From Staphylococcus sp. CAG:324 (GTDB taxonomy: Bacteria > Bacillota_I > Bacilli_A > ML615J-28 > CAG-313), in the NCBI GenBank assembly GCA_000433035.1, contig FR890815.1, positions 299,057 through 363,056 of the forward strand: DNA of 64,000 nt. The letters are read 5' to 3'. Within the stretch, counting starts at the first letter, position 1, and each line of letters begins with the position of its first letter. Both the position numbers and the translations under genes were made by a program. Under the pieces are notes generated by a model that did no database searches, was not told where the DNA came from, and saw only the letters and a list, made by a program, of their open reading frames with translations. Of the stretch, positions 41,466 to 50,609 are shown one piece after another.

Positions 41466-42209
41466 ATGAAAAAAAATGATTTATTAGAAGAAATTACTAG
41501 TAAAAAAATGCCAACACATATTGCTTTTATCCTTGATGGAAATGGTAGATGGGCTAAAAATAAAGGTCTACCAAGAACTGCTGGTCATCATAAAGGGGCC
41601 AATACTTTACAAGAAATTGTAAAAGCGTGTAGCAATTTAGGAATAAAGTATTGTACTGCTTATGTTTTTAGTACGGAAAATTGGTCTCGTCCAGAAAGTG
41701 AAATTTCTTTTATCATGAAAGAAATTAAAAAAATTTGTAAAGACTATCAAAAGTTTGTTAAACTTAATATCAAAGTTAAGATTATAGGTGTAAGAGATTA
41801 TTTAACGAAAGATATTATTGAAATGCTTGATTTAGTAACACAAAAAACAAGTAATTGTACTGGAATGACTCTTCTACTTGCCTTTAATTATGGGGCACGG
41901 CGAGAAATGATTGATTGCGTAAAAGAAATTGTTAATAAAATCAACAATAATGAAATAAAAATTGATGATCTCAATGAAAAAATAATTGAAGATAATTTAT
42001 ATACAAAAGATATTCCTTCTGTTGATTTTTTAATTAGAACAAGTGGTGAAATAAGAGTTAGTAATTACTTGCTTTGGCAAATTGCGTATGCTGAAATGTA
42101 TTTCACGAAAGTTTATTGGCCCGATTTTCATACAAAAGAGTTATATGAAGCAATTTATGAATATCAAAATAGACACCGTCGTTATGGTGGATTGGAGAAT
42201 GAAGAATGA
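41466..42209 (+). CDS. uppS: undecaprenyl diphosphate synthase family isoprenyl transferase
   Basis: The 247-residue cis-prenyltransferase has HIAFILDGNGRWAK with catalytic Asp, GHHKGANTLQEIVKAC, YVFSTENWSRP, LAFNYGARREM and LIRTSGEIRVSNYLLWQ near the C terminus. The last motif usually reads SGEQRLSNF, so the changes are mild. It makes the C55 lipid carrier for cell-wall synthesis. It overlaps cdsA by four bases (ATGA). Confidence 0.95.
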   Translation: MKKNDLLEEITSKKMPTHIAFILDGNGRWAKNKGLPRTAGHHKGANTLQEIVKACSNLGIKYCTAYVFSTENWSRPESEISFIMKEIKKICKDYQKFVKLNIKVKIIGVRDYLTKDIIEMLDLVTQKTSNCTGMTLLLAFNYGARREMIDCVKEIVNKINNNEIKIDDLNEKIIEDNLYTKDIPSVDFLIRTSGEIRVSNYLLWQIAYAEMYFTKVYWPDFHTKELYEAIYEYQNRHRRYGGLENEE

Positions 42210-43111
42210 AGCAAAGAGTAATTACAGCTATTTTAATGGCTATCGTTTTTATCCCCTTTTTCTTTTTAGGGGGATGGTTTATAACTTTTTTATTTAGTAT
42301 TTTATCATATATTGCAATGTATGAATTAATAACGATGTATCAATCTAAAAAGAATATTCCTAATGTTTGTAAATATATTATTCCACTATTTTCTAGTATT
42401 ATTGTGTTGTTTAGTAGTTTTGCAACAGCAGAAGATATCATCTATGTTCTTTTAGTTGAATTGATGTTTTTATTAATTTTACCAATTTTTAATAAAAAAA
42501 TTGAAATGAAGGATGTTATTTTCTTTATTTTTGGTATTATTTATAGCGGTATTGGGTTTGCCATCATTGTAACAGTTAGAAATATCGAGATGTTATATCA
42601 AGATGCAAGTATTAGATTATTTGATGGTTTAAATATTTATGCTGTGGGATTAATTCTATTTATATTTGTATTATTATCTACTATGCTTACAGATATAGCA
42701 GCATATCAGTTTGGTATTAAATTTGGAAAACACAAATTATGTCCAAGTATTAGCCCTAAAAAAAGCATTGAAGGATCGATTGCAGGAACTATAGCAGGGG
42801 CATTAGGCGGTACTTTATTTATGGTAATTTTGCAATTCACCTTGAGTAAAGAATATGCTAATGCAATAAAGCTATTTAAAATTGATAATATCTATTTATA
42901 TGCTTTGGCTATATTTGGTGTAGCACTTTTATTGAGTATTGCAGGACAATTAGGTGATTTAATTGCTTCTAAAATAAAAAGAGAATATAATATCAAAGAT
43001 TATGGAAAGATTTTTCCAGGACATGGTGGGGTTTTAGATCGTTTTGATAGTAGCATTTATAGTTTTTTAGTTTTTATTATCATCTTAATGATTAGTGGGG
43101 TAACATTTTAA
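42206..43111 (+). CDS. cdsA: phosphatidate cytidylyltransferase
   Basis: A 301-residue integral membrane enzyme with about eight transmembrane segments. The family signature occupies the C-terminal third: TDIAAYQFGIKFGKHKLCPSISPKKSIEGSIAG (read in parts) and later DYGKIFPGHGGVLDRFDS. It makes CDP-diacylglycerol, the entry to phospholipid synthesis. It overlaps uppS and dxr at both ends, so all are coupled in one operon. Confidence 0.94.
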   Translation: MKQRVITAILMAIVFIPFFFLGGWFITFLFSILSYIAMYELITMYQSKKNIPNVCKYIIPLFSSIIVLFSSFATAEDIIYVLLVELMFLLILPIFNKKIEMKDVIFFIFGIIYSGIGFAIIVTVRNIEMLYQDASIRLFDGLNIYAVGLILFIFVLLSTMLTDIAAYQFGIKFGKHKLCPSISPKKSIEGSIAGTIAGALGGTLFMVILQFTLSKEYANAIKLFKIDNIYLYALAIFGVALLLSIAGQLGDLIASKIKREYNIKDYGKIFPGHGGVLDRFDSSIYSFLVFIIILMISGVTF

Positions 43112-44268
43112 TGAAAAATATTTTATTATTAGGCGCAACAGGTTCAATTGGTACACAAGTATTAGATATCATTAGAAATAATGATAATTATTGCTTAAGA
43201 GCGTTTAGTTTTGGTAATAATATAGAAAAAGCGAAAGAGATTATTGAAGAATTTCATCCTAAATTAGTTTGTGGCCTTCATAGTGGTGATATCATTATTT
43301 TAGAAAAATTATTTCCAGAAGTAGAGTATTGCATTGGTGATATAGGTTTACAACAAATCGTAAGTTTAAATGTTGATAATCCGGTTGTAATTAATGCTTT
43401 AGTTGGAGCCGTAGGTTTGATGCCAACAGCTGTAGCTATTGAAAATGGTCGTGATGTGTTACTTGCTAATAAAGAAACGCTCGTTATTGGTGGAGAAATT
43501 ATCAATAAAATGGCCCAAGAAAAAAAAGTTAAAATTATACCGATTGATAGTGAGCATAGTGCAATTTATCAATTGATAAATGATAAAAATAAAGATGATA
43601 TCAAAAAATTGTTAATAACTGCTAGTGGTGGTTCACTTCGTGATAAAAGTAAAGAAGAATTGGCAACCGTAACAAAAGATGAAGTTTTACATCATCCAAA
43701 TTGGAAAATGGGCAATAAAATTACTGTTGATAGTGCGACTATGATAAATAAAGGTTTTGAGTTAATAGAAGCTCATTATTTATTTGGTATAGATATTGAT
43801 CAAATTGTACCAATTTTACATCGTGAAAGTATTATCCATGCTATGGTGGAATTGAATGATGGTTCAATATTTGCACAGATGGCTATTTCTAATATGTGTT
43901 TACCAATTCAATATGCTCTTGAGGGACCAAGACATTTAGCAAATAATAATTTAAGTGAACTTGATTTAACCAATATTGGTTGTCTTCATTTTGAAAAAGT
44001 ATCATATGAACGATATCCATTATTGAAATGTGCAATTGATGCCTATAAAAAAGGAAAACTTCAATGTACAATTTTAAATGCTGCTAATGAAGCGGCGGTA
44101 AAATTATTTTTAGAAGAAAAAATAAAATTTCTTGAAATTGAAAAGATCGTTATGGATGCTTTAGAAAATCCTAAATACCAAGGATTTAATGAAGGTGATG
44201 TCAGTTTGCCAAAAATTATGGCTTTGCATGAGATTGTTTATAACGATATTTATCATAAATATTGTTAA
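43111..44268 (+). CDS. dxr: 1-deoxy-D-xylulose 5-phosphate reductoisomerase
   Basis: The 385-residue enzyme has the NADPH site LLGATGSIGTQVLDIIRN at the N terminus, LLANKETLVIGG, the metal and substrate motifs IDSEHSAIYQ and TASGGSLRD, HPNWKMGNKITVDSATMINKG, and NAANEAAV near the C terminus. It converts DXP to MEP, so isoprenoids come from the MEP pathway. It feeds uppS in the same operon. Confidence 0.96.
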   Translation: MKNILLLGATGSIGTQVLDIIRNNDNYCLRAFSFGNNIEKAKEIIEEFHPKLVCGLHSGDIIILEKLFPEVEYCIGDIGLQQIVSLNVDNPVVINALVGAVGLMPTAVAIENGRDVLLANKETLVIGGEIINKMAQEKKVKIIPIDSEHSAIYQLINDKNKDDIKKLLITASGGSLRDKSKEELATVTKDEVLHHPNWKMGNKITVDSATMINKGFELIEAHYLFGIDIDQIVPILHRESIIHAMVELNDGSIFAQMAISNMCLPIQYALEGPRHLANNNLSELDLTNIGCLHFEKVSYERYPLLKCAIDAYKKGKLQCTILNAANEAAVKLFLEEKIKFLEIEKIVMDALENPKYQGFNEGDVSLPKIMALHEIVYNDIYHKYC

Positions 44269-44281
44269 AAGGGGTGTATAT

Positions 44282-45889
44282 ATGGAAATATTATGGATTA
44301 TTTTAGGGATAATTGTTTTTATCCTAGTAATGGGCTTGTTGGTAATGGTTCATGAAGCTGGGCATTTTTTGGTTGCAAAAAAGGCTGGTATTTTATGTCA
44401 TGAATTTTCAATTGGAATGGGACCACTTATTTATCAAAAGAAAAAAGGTGAGACACTTTATTCTGTAAGACTTTTTCCAATTGGTGGATATGTTTCAATG
44501 GCCGGTGAAGAAGTAGAAGATAATATTTTAAAGGGAATAAAGAAGGTAAAACTTGTTATAAATGATGATAGAGAAGTTGAAAAAATTATTGTAAATTTAG
44601 ATAATCCTAAATATACTGATTTGCCTATTGTTGAAATTGAAAGTTATGATTTGATTGGTACAAGTAAGGCTTTAGATGATGAATTGTATATTGAAGTTTT
44701 AGATGGTGAACAAAAAATTAAATATATTGTTAAAAGAGATTGTTTGATTAATTTTGAAAAAAAAGCTGAAATTCAAATTGCACCATATGATCGAAATTTT
44801 GTAAATAAACCTTGGTTAAATCGTTTTTTAAGTGTTCTTGCGGGACCATTAATGAATATTGTATTAGCAATTGTAATTTTCTTTTTAATCGGTCTTTTTA
44901 GTGGCTATGCTAAAACAAATGATACGGTAATTGGTGAAGTAACAGAAGTTGAAGGATCAGGGAATATACAACTTGAAGAAGGAGATAAGTTAACATCAAT
45001 CAATGGAATCAAACTAACTGATTGGCAAAGTATTTCTGATGCCTTATCACAAATTGATTTATCTAAAACCCCTAAAATAGTGGTAGGTATTGAGGGAAAA
45101 GAGGATATTGTTATCAATCCTAGTGTATTTGTATATTCAATTGAACTTGCATTTAAAGTTGATGGAACTGATTTACCAATTGTAGGGCATTATTCAGCAA
45201 GTAATGAAAAAACAAAGAGTTATAAAGCTGGTTTACGAGATGGAGATACTATTACAAAAATAGAAACTGCAAACAAGGTTTTGTCACAAAATGTTACTAA
45301 ATCTTCTATTTTAGAGTTTTTTAATAGTTCTGACCTCGAAGAAGGACAAAATGTGACAATTACTTATTTACGTGATGGAAATGAATATAAAACAGATATC
45401 GAGGTTTATAGTAAAAAACTTTTGAATACACAAAATATTTCTGCCACTAAAATTCAGTTAGGGATTACTTGTGCAAATGGATTTGATTTAGGAAAATTGT
45501 TATATATGCCATTTGTACAAACTGGTGAATCATTTACTATGATTTTTAAAACTTTAGGTGCTATTTTTACTGATAAATCAGTAGGTGTTGATGATTTAAG
45601 TGGACCAGTTGGAATTTTCAATTTATTAAAAGAAGCAACAAAAGATGGTTTTTTAACAATTTTAAATTGGACAGCTATTTTAAGTGTGAATTTAGGCTTT
45701 ATGAATATTATCCCACTTCCAGCTCTTGATGGTGGTCGGATCGCTTTTATGTTATATGAGGGTGTAACTAGAAAAAAACCTAATGCGAAAGTAGAAAATA
45801 TTATTCATACAATTGGCTTTTTATTATTGATGGCTTTAATGATATTTATTAGTTTTAATGATGTTTTAAGATGTGTAGGTTGTAAATAA
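44282..45889 (+). CDS. rseP: RseP/RasP-type site-2 intramembrane protease, with two PDZ-like domains
   Basis: This 535-residue membrane metalloprotease has the zinc motif HEAGH (about 24-28) in TM1, GMGP and FPIGGYV after it, a central TM (LAGPLMNIVLAI), and the C-terminal metal ligand in MNIIPLPALDGGR. Two PDZ-like segments (GEVTEVEGSG...LEEGDKLTSING and later YKAGLRDGDTITKIE) sit between, more than the single PDZ of Bacillus RasP and closer to E. coli RseP. It cleaves membrane anti-sigma factors or signal-peptide remnants. ATG 44282 follows AGGGGTG; longer frames into dxr are rejected. Confidence 0.93.
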   Translation: MEILWIILGIIVFILVMGLLVMVHEAGHFLVAKKAGILCHEFSIGMGPLIYQKKKGETLYSVRLFPIGGYVSMAGEEVEDNILKGIKKVKLVINDDREVEKIIVNLDNPKYTDLPIVEIESYDLIGTSKALDDELYIEVLDGEQKIKYIVKRDCLINFEKKAEIQIAPYDRNFVNKPWLNRFLSVLAGPLMNIVLAIVIFFLIGLFSGYAKTNDTVIGEVTEVEGSGNIQLEEGDKLTSINGIKLTDWQSISDALSQIDLSKTPKIVVGIEGKEDIVINPSVFVYSIELAFKVDGTDLPIVGHYSASNEKTKSYKAGLRDGDTITKIETANKVLSQNVTKSSILEFFNSSDLEEGQNVTITYLRDGNEYKTDIEVYSKKLLNTQNISATKIQLGITCANGFDLGKLLYMPFVQTGESFTMIFKTLGAIFTDKSVGVDDLSGPVGIFNLLKEATKDGFLTILNWTAILSVNLGFMNIIPLPALDGGRIAFMLYEGVTRKKPNAKVENIIHTIGFLLLMALMIFISFNDVLRCVGCK

Positions 45890-46377
45890 TGATAAAAAAA
45901 TTATTCATAATTTTTATAATAATAGGTAGTTTATATTTAACTTCTTGTAAAAAGAAAAACTTAGACTATATGTATGTTGGTATTTATATCGAGGTTTTAG
46001 ATGATCAAAATAAAACAATGGATGATCGAAATATTAAACTTTATTATAATAAACATACCAATGTTTTAGAAAATACGAATCATATTTATGAGTATCGTTT
46101 AATAACTGAATCAATAACTAAAAATATCAAAGAAGATGATAAGCAAGTAAATTATGATTTTAGTGCTTTTTATAGTATAATTTGTGATTTAGAAGAAATG
46201 AATGTCTATCCTATTATTTTAAAAGACGAACAATATCAAGTTTTAGAATCCGAAGCAAAAAAAATAAAATTAGAACTTGATCATTTAAAAAGTATTACTT
46301 TTACTAAAAAATATCGTTTTGATGATAAAGATTATTATTTTAAAACAATTATAAAAGTATTAAAGAAAGAAGGATAA
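45889..46377 (+). CDS. small lipoprotein, function unknown
   Basis: A 162-residue product with a lipoprotein signal ending in YLTSC (Cys near residue 20), then KKK and a soluble domain with alternating beta and charged segments. No known motif was seen. It overlaps rseP by one base (TAATG) and lies four bases before nagA, so it is cotranscribed with both. Coupling to the protease gene suggests an envelope role, perhaps sensing, but that is inference. Confidence 0.78.
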   Translation: MIKKLFIIFIIIGSLYLTSCKKKNLDYMYVGIYIEVLDDQNKTMDDRNIKLYYNKHTNVLENTNHIYEYRLITESITKNIKEDDKQVNYDFSAFYSIICDLEEMNVYPIILKDEQYQVLESEAKKIKLELDHLKSITFTKKYRFDDKDYYFKTIIKVLKKEG

Positions 46378-46381
46378 AAGA

Positions 46382-47518
46382 ATGAAAGGATTTAAAAATA
46401 CCTGGATTGTAACAGAAGAAGGATTAAAAAAGACAAGTTTTACTTATGATCAACATTTCATAACAATTGGCAAGGATGAAGAAGGATTAGAAGAATTGCC
46501 AGAAGATTATGTCATTGTACCAGGCTTTATTGATGAACACGTTCATGGAGCAGCTGGAAGTGATGCGATGGATGGTACTAAAGAAGATTTGACAAGAATT
46601 GCTACTGCTCTTGCAAGTGAGGGAACGACAGCTTTTTTAGCAACCACAATGACACAAAGTCCAGAAAATATTACAAAAGCCTTAACGGCTATTAAAGACT
46701 ATATTGATGATAAACCAGTAACAGGAGCGGAAATCTTAGGTGTTCATCTGGAAGGACCTTTTATTTCTAAGGATTTTATTGGTGCTCAACCTCTTGAATA
46801 TGTAGCAATCCCATCTGTTGAAACTTTTAAAAAATATCAAAGTGCATCAGGTAATCATATCAGAATTGTAACTTTAGCACCGGAGGTAGAAGGTTCTAGC
46901 GAATTAATTCAATATTTAAAAGAAAATAATATCGTTGCTTCCATTGGGCATACGAATGCCAAATATGATGATGTTGCAAAAGCGGTAAAAAATGGTGCTA
47001 CAAATGCAACGCATACCTATAATGCGATGAAACCGATTCATCATCGTGAAATAGGTACGGTTGGTTCTGCTTTTTTATTTGATGAATTAACTTGTGAGTG
47101 TATTTGTGATGGTATTCATGTTAGTGCTCCAGCAATCCGTTTATTACACAAAAATAAACCTCAAGATAAAATGGTTTTAGTGACAGATGCTATGCGAGCA
47201 AAACATATGCCAGATGGAGTATCAGAACTTGGTGGACAAACTGTTATCGTTAAAAATGGGGAAGCAAGACTTGAGAATGGTACACTTGCGGGAAGCGTTT
47301 TAAAAATGAACAATGCAGTAAAAAATGTTGTACAATTCTTACATTTACCCCTTGAAGAAGTAGTTAAAATGGCATCAATTAATGTAGCTAAAAATATTGG
47401 AGTGGATAAATGGTTGGGAAGTATTGCTATAGGCAAACGTGCTGATTTTGTAATTCTTGATAAGGATTTAAATGTTGTAAAAACAATTAGAAATGGTGAA
47501 GTAATTTATAATAGATAG
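46382..47518 (+). CDS. nagA: N-acetylglucosamine-6-phosphate deacetylase
   Basis: The 378-residue amidohydrolase has the metal site DEHVHGAAGSDAMDG (about 53-67), HLEGPFISKDFIGAQ (Glu ligand), SIGHTNAKYDD and THTYNAM (His ligands), VTDAMRAKHMPDG (catalytic Asp), and IAIGKRADFVILD at the end. It deacetylates GlcNAc-6-P in amino-sugar recycling. ATG 46382 follows AGAAGG. No nagB is in the window. It could use sugars released by the GH18 lipoprotein. Confidence 0.95.
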   Translation: MKGFKNTWIVTEEGLKKTSFTYDQHFITIGKDEEGLEELPEDYVIVPGFIDEHVHGAAGSDAMDGTKEDLTRIATALASEGTTAFLATTMTQSPENITKALTAIKDYIDDKPVTGAEILGVHLEGPFISKDFIGAQPLEYVAIPSVETFKKYQSASGNHIRIVTLAPEVEGSSELIQYLKENNIVASIGHTNAKYDDVAKAVKNGATNATHTYNAMKPIHHREIGTVGSAFLFDELTCECICDGIHVSAPAIRLLHKNKPQDKMVLVTDAMRAKHMPDGVSELGGQTVIVKNGEARLENGTLAGSVLKMNNAVKNVVQFLHLPLEEVVKMASINVAKNIGVDKWLGSIAIGKRADFVILDKDLNVVKTIRNGEVIYNR

Positions 47519-47530
47519 TAAAATCTAATA

Positions 47531-47562
47531 AAAAAGGACATATATACAAATATGTCCTTTTT
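47531..47562. terminator. bidirectional terminator nagA / TetR gene
   Basis: AAAAAGGACATAT (47531-47543) pairs with ATATGTCCTTTTT (47550-47562). It overlaps the 3' end of the tetR-family gene. Confidence 0.88.
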
Positions 47563-48070
47563 ACTTGCAAATAATAGAGGCAATTTCTTCTGGTGATTCT
47601 TTTGTACCATCCGAAATCCAGTGATATATAATATTAAAAATAGATCCACCATAAGAAAACAAAAAATATTTTTCTGTTTTATCAGTAACAGGAGGAATAG
47701 AACTTTCTAATAGATAAGTATTAATAGCATGAAGAAGCAATTGGGAAAGACCGGAATTAAAAAGACTTTCAAGATTTTCTTTATAATCAAAAATAAAATC
47801 CATTGTGCCAACAATTAGATTGTAATAGTTATCTCGTAAATCAGATAAATAAAATTGATTTTTATATAATTTCATAGTTTCAATTATATAATAAGATACA
47901 GCGTCTTCTTTATAAGCAAAATTACGATAAAATGATGCTCTAGCAACTCCTGCTTTTTTTACAATTTCTGTTATTGTAATATCAGAAAATCGTTTCCTCT
48001 TCATTAATTGAAAGATACTTTGTGCAATACTATCTTTAACAATTTTATTTAATTCCTCACGTTTATTCAT
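47561..48070 (-). CDS. TetR-family transcriptional regulator
   Basis: The 169-residue protein has a TetR N-terminal DNA-binding domain (IAQSIFQLMKRKRFSDITIT, then EIVKKAGVARASFYRNFAYKEDAV) and a divergent C-terminal ligand domain of the DhaS-like type (DFIFDYKENLESLFNSG). The start at ATG 48070 is chosen by family alignment; in-frame ATGs at 48097 and 48103 lack a ribosome site. It is divergent from degV with overlapping promoters, so it probably controls itself and degV. Confidence 0.85.
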   Translation of the reverse strand: MNKREELNKIVKDSIAQSIFQLMKRKRFSDITITEIVKKAGVARASFYRNFAYKEDAVSYYIIETMKLYKNQFYLSDLRDNYYNLIVGTMDFIFDYKENLESLFNSGLSQLLLHAINTYLLESSIPPVTDKTEKYFLFSYGGSIFNIIYHWISDGTKESPEEIASIICK

Positions 48071-48084
48071 AGACAGATACCTAC

Positions 48085-48146
48085 TTGTTTGTCTCATATA
48101 CAATATGATATAATATTAGATGTTGTGATACAATTTGTCTCACATA
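48085..48146. promoter_or_regulatory. overlapping divergent promoters with a repeated TTTGTCTCA motif
   Basis: Plus strand: TTGTTT (48085-48090), 18 bases, TATAAT (48109-48114) for degV. Minus strand: TTGTAT (48133-48128), 17 bases, TATCAT (48110-48105) for the TetR gene. TTTGTCTCA occurs at 48088-48096 and 48134-48142, near the -35 of each. They are likely regulator-binding sites. Confidence 0.6.
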
Positions 48147-48189
48147 TGTTATTATAGCATATAATGAAAAAATAATCAAGGAGAAATAT

Positions 48190-49023
48190 ATGAAATTAAA
48201 AATTATGGTAGATTCCTCATCAGGAATTACTCAAGAAGAAGCGATTAAATTAGGCATTGATGTTTTTCCCTTAAGGATAATATTTGATGACAAAGAATAT
48301 TTAGATGGCATTGATATTATGCAAGATGAATTTTATGAGAAATTAACCAAAGAGGAAATTTTTCCTAAGACTTCATTGCCCAATTTATATGAAATTGAAA
48401 AAAAGGTCAAAGCATATGTTCAAGATGGATATAGTGTTATTATCTTACCACTTTCAAAAGAAATATCAGGAACATATTCCGCTTTAGTAAGTATGATGGA
48501 AGATTATGAAAATGTTAGAGTAATTGATACATTAACAACAATTTGTGGTTTGCGTTTTTTAGTCAATGAAGCTATTCAATTAAAAGTGGATACTTTAGAT
48601 GAGTTGGAAATAAAACTTCGCGATTTACAAAAAAGAATTAGAATTGTAGCAGGTATCGACACTTTAGAATATTTATATAAAGGGGGAAGACTTACTAAAA
48701 CAGCGTCTTTAGTAGGTAATGTTATTGGTTTAAAACCAATTATAAGTGTTGTTGATGGCAAAGTAGTTGTTTTGGCAAAGCGTAGGGGACGAAAACATGC
48801 AATGCAATATGTTCTTGATAAATTTCAAACAAGTGATATAGATGAGCGTTATCCAGTATATGGAATATATTCAATGAATGAAACCAATTATCATGAACTA
48901 TACGATGCTCTTACAGAAGAAAGATTACGAAAAGCTGTTCAAAATTATGAAAATATTGCCCCTGTTATCGGTTGCCATGTAGGACCTGGTGCATATGGTT
49001 TTGTTTATATTGAGAAAGAATAA
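48190..49023 (+). CDS. DegV-family fatty-acid-binding protein
   Basis: A 277-residue protein with the DegV pattern: IMVDSSSGIT at the N terminus, IDVFPLRIIFDDKEYLDG, FPKTSLPN, a lipid-carboxylate contact region LPLSKEISGTYSA, IDTLTTICGLRFLVNEA, and GRLTKTASLVGN with HVGPGAYG. DegV/FakB proteins hold a fatty acid for phosphorylation by FakA. No FakA is in the window. Its promoter overlaps that of the TetR gene, which suggests lipid-linked control. Confidence 0.92.
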   Translation: MKLKIMVDSSSGITQEEAIKLGIDVFPLRIIFDDKEYLDGIDIMQDEFYEKLTKEEIFPKTSLPNLYEIEKKVKAYVQDGYSVIILPLSKEISGTYSALVSMMEDYENVRVIDTLTTICGLRFLVNEAIQLKVDTLDELEIKLRDLQKRIRIVAGIDTLEYLYKGGRLTKTASLVGNVIGLKPIISVVDGKVVVLAKRRGRKHAMQYVLDKFQTSDIDERYPVYGIYSMNETNYHELYDALTEERLRKAVQNYENIAPVIGCHVGPGAYGFVYIEKE

Positions 49024-49034
49024 CATAATTATAA

Positions 49035-49068
49035 AATCCCATATATTTAAAATAATATATGGGATTAT
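49035..49068 (+). terminator. terminator after degV
   Basis: AATCCCATATATT (49035-49047) pairs with AATATATGGGATT (49054-49066), followed by ATTTTG, a weak T tail. Confidence 0.75.
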
Positions 49069-49155
49069 TTTGTTATAAAAAGTTTTTGGATAGGCTATAA
49101 TAGTATTATCAAAATATAATATACTATACATTTTATACATTAAATACATAATTAG

Positions 49156-49183
49156 TTGACAATTTGGAAAAAAATAGTATAAT
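49156..49183 (+). promoter_or_regulatory. promoter of the first ABC cluster
   Basis: TTGACA (49156-49161), 16 bases, TATAAT (49178-49183). GGAGG follows at 49191-49195. Confidence 0.8.
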
Positions 49184-49200
49184 ATGATTAGGAGGAAATT

Positions 49201-49896
49201 ATGAAATCAATTTTTAAAAAATATTTTTTATTATTATGGGTCGTTATTGTTGCGGCATATAATGCAGTGTTATTTTTATTATTTAATCAATTTGCCAAAG
49301 AAACTTTGAAAGAAACGAGTTTTTGGGTCATTTATGGCAGTATGATGTTTGCTTTTTTAGTATGGCTTGTCATTGGATTGTTAGAAAGAAATACAAAATT
49401 AGGCGGAATTAGTCCAATTGTGACTTTTGTATATCCATATCTTCTTATTATCTTTTTAATGACAACAATAATGCTATTTTTTGCCAAGAATATTTTGGTT
49501 GTTTGGGTTTTGGTACCAATGATTCTTATTAGTGCCGTATTGATAATTTTGGCAATATTTGCTTGTTTCAATCGTAAGTGGATAAAGGATAATCCACAAA
49601 AAGTTCCTGAGTTGTTTAGTGTAGAAGGGTTAGAAAATTATTTTGAAGACTTGGCTTCAAAATGTGATGAAAGTTGTAAAAATGTTATATATGATTTAGC
49701 AAGTATTTGCGATGGTTTAACTAGTATGAAAGGCTCTAGTGAACTGGATGCTTTAGAAAAACGTTTATTCGAATATGCTTCATTTATTAAACAAAATGCA
49801 ATACGTGCTGAAGAATTAAATATTTACCATAATGTGGAAAAATTTAGAGAACTATTAAAAGAAAGGGAAGCACTTGTAGCTAAACTTAATCAATAA
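49201..49896 (+). CDS. membrane protein with cytosolic helical domain, ABC-linked
   Basis: The 231-residue protein has about four hydrophobic segments in residues 8-125 and a helical charged C-terminal domain (about 135-231) with two Cys (KCDESC). No family was recognised. Its last base overlaps the start of an ABC ATPase gene, and a large permease gene follows, so it is the first gene of a three-gene transporter unit and probably an accessory subunit. Confidence 0.78.
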   Translation: MKSIFKKYFLLLWVVIVAAYNAVLFLLFNQFAKETLKETSFWVIYGSMMFAFLVWLVIGLLERNTKLGGISPIVTFVYPYLLIIFLMTTIMLFFAKNILVVWVLVPMILISAVLIILAIFACFNRKWIKDNPQKVPELFSVEGLENYFEDLASKCDESCKNVIYDLASICDGLTSMKGSSELDALEKRLFEYASFIKQNAIRAEELNIYHNVEKFRELLKEREALVAKLNQ

Positions 49897-50609
49897 TGTT
49901 AAAAATTATAAATTATTCAAAAGCTTATCGTAAGGACCAATATGCTGTAAAAAATTTAAATTTAGAAGTAGAAGCTGGTGATTTATTTGCTTTTATTGGT
50001 CACAATGGTGCGGGTAAAAGTACAACGATAAAATCAATAGTTGGTATTTTGCCATTTGAGGAAGGTGAAATATATATAGATGGTTTATCGGTAAAGGATT
50101 ATCCTGTTGAATGTAAAAAAAAGATAGCTTATATTCCAGATAATCCTGATCTTTATGAGTCACTTACGGGAATGCAATATTTAAATTTTATTGGTGATGT
50201 TTTTAAAATTAAGGAAGCACAACGCAAAAAAATTGTTGAACAATATGCTAAAGAATTTGAATTGTATCAAGATTTAAATAATTTAATTAGTTCTTATTCT
50301 CATGGAATGAAACAAAAATTAGCAATTATTTCAGCTTTTATACATAGTCCAAAATTATTAATTTTAGATGAACCATTTGTAGGTCTTGATCCTAAAGCGG
50401 CTTTTATTGTTAAAAAAGCAATGATTGAGTTTTGTAAAAATGGAGGAGCCATTTTCTTTTCAACACATGTTTTAGAAATAGCAGAAAAATTATGTAACAA
50501 AATAGCAATTATTAAAAAAGGACAGTTAATTACTACAGGATTAATGAGTGAAGTAACTAAAAATGCTAGTTTGGAAGAAGTATTTATGGAGCAATCAGAA
50601 AATGAGTAA
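49896..50609 (+). CDS. ABC transporter ATP-binding protein (EcsA/YtrB-like)
   Basis: The 237-residue ATPase has Walker A GHNGAGKST (about 35-43), a Q-loop region with YIPDNPDLYESLTG, signature SYSHGMKQK, Walker B LLILDEPFVGLDPKAA and the switch His in FFSTHVLEIAEKL. The YESLTGMQYL pattern is typical of ABC-2 exporters and EcsA-type ATPases. It overlaps the permease gene by eight bases. The substrate is unknown. Confidence 0.9.
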   Translation: MLKIINYSKAYRKDQYAVKNLNLEVEAGDLFAFIGHNGAGKSTTIKSIVGILPFEEGEIYIDGLSVKDYPVECKKKIAYIPDNPDLYESLTGMQYLNFIGDVFKIKEAQRKKIVEQYAKEFELYQDLNNLISSYSHGMKQKLAIISAFIHSPKLLILDEPFVGLDPKAAFIVKKAMIEFCKNGGAIFFSTHVLEIAEKLCNKIAIIKKGQLITTGLMSEVTKNASLEEVFMEQSENE

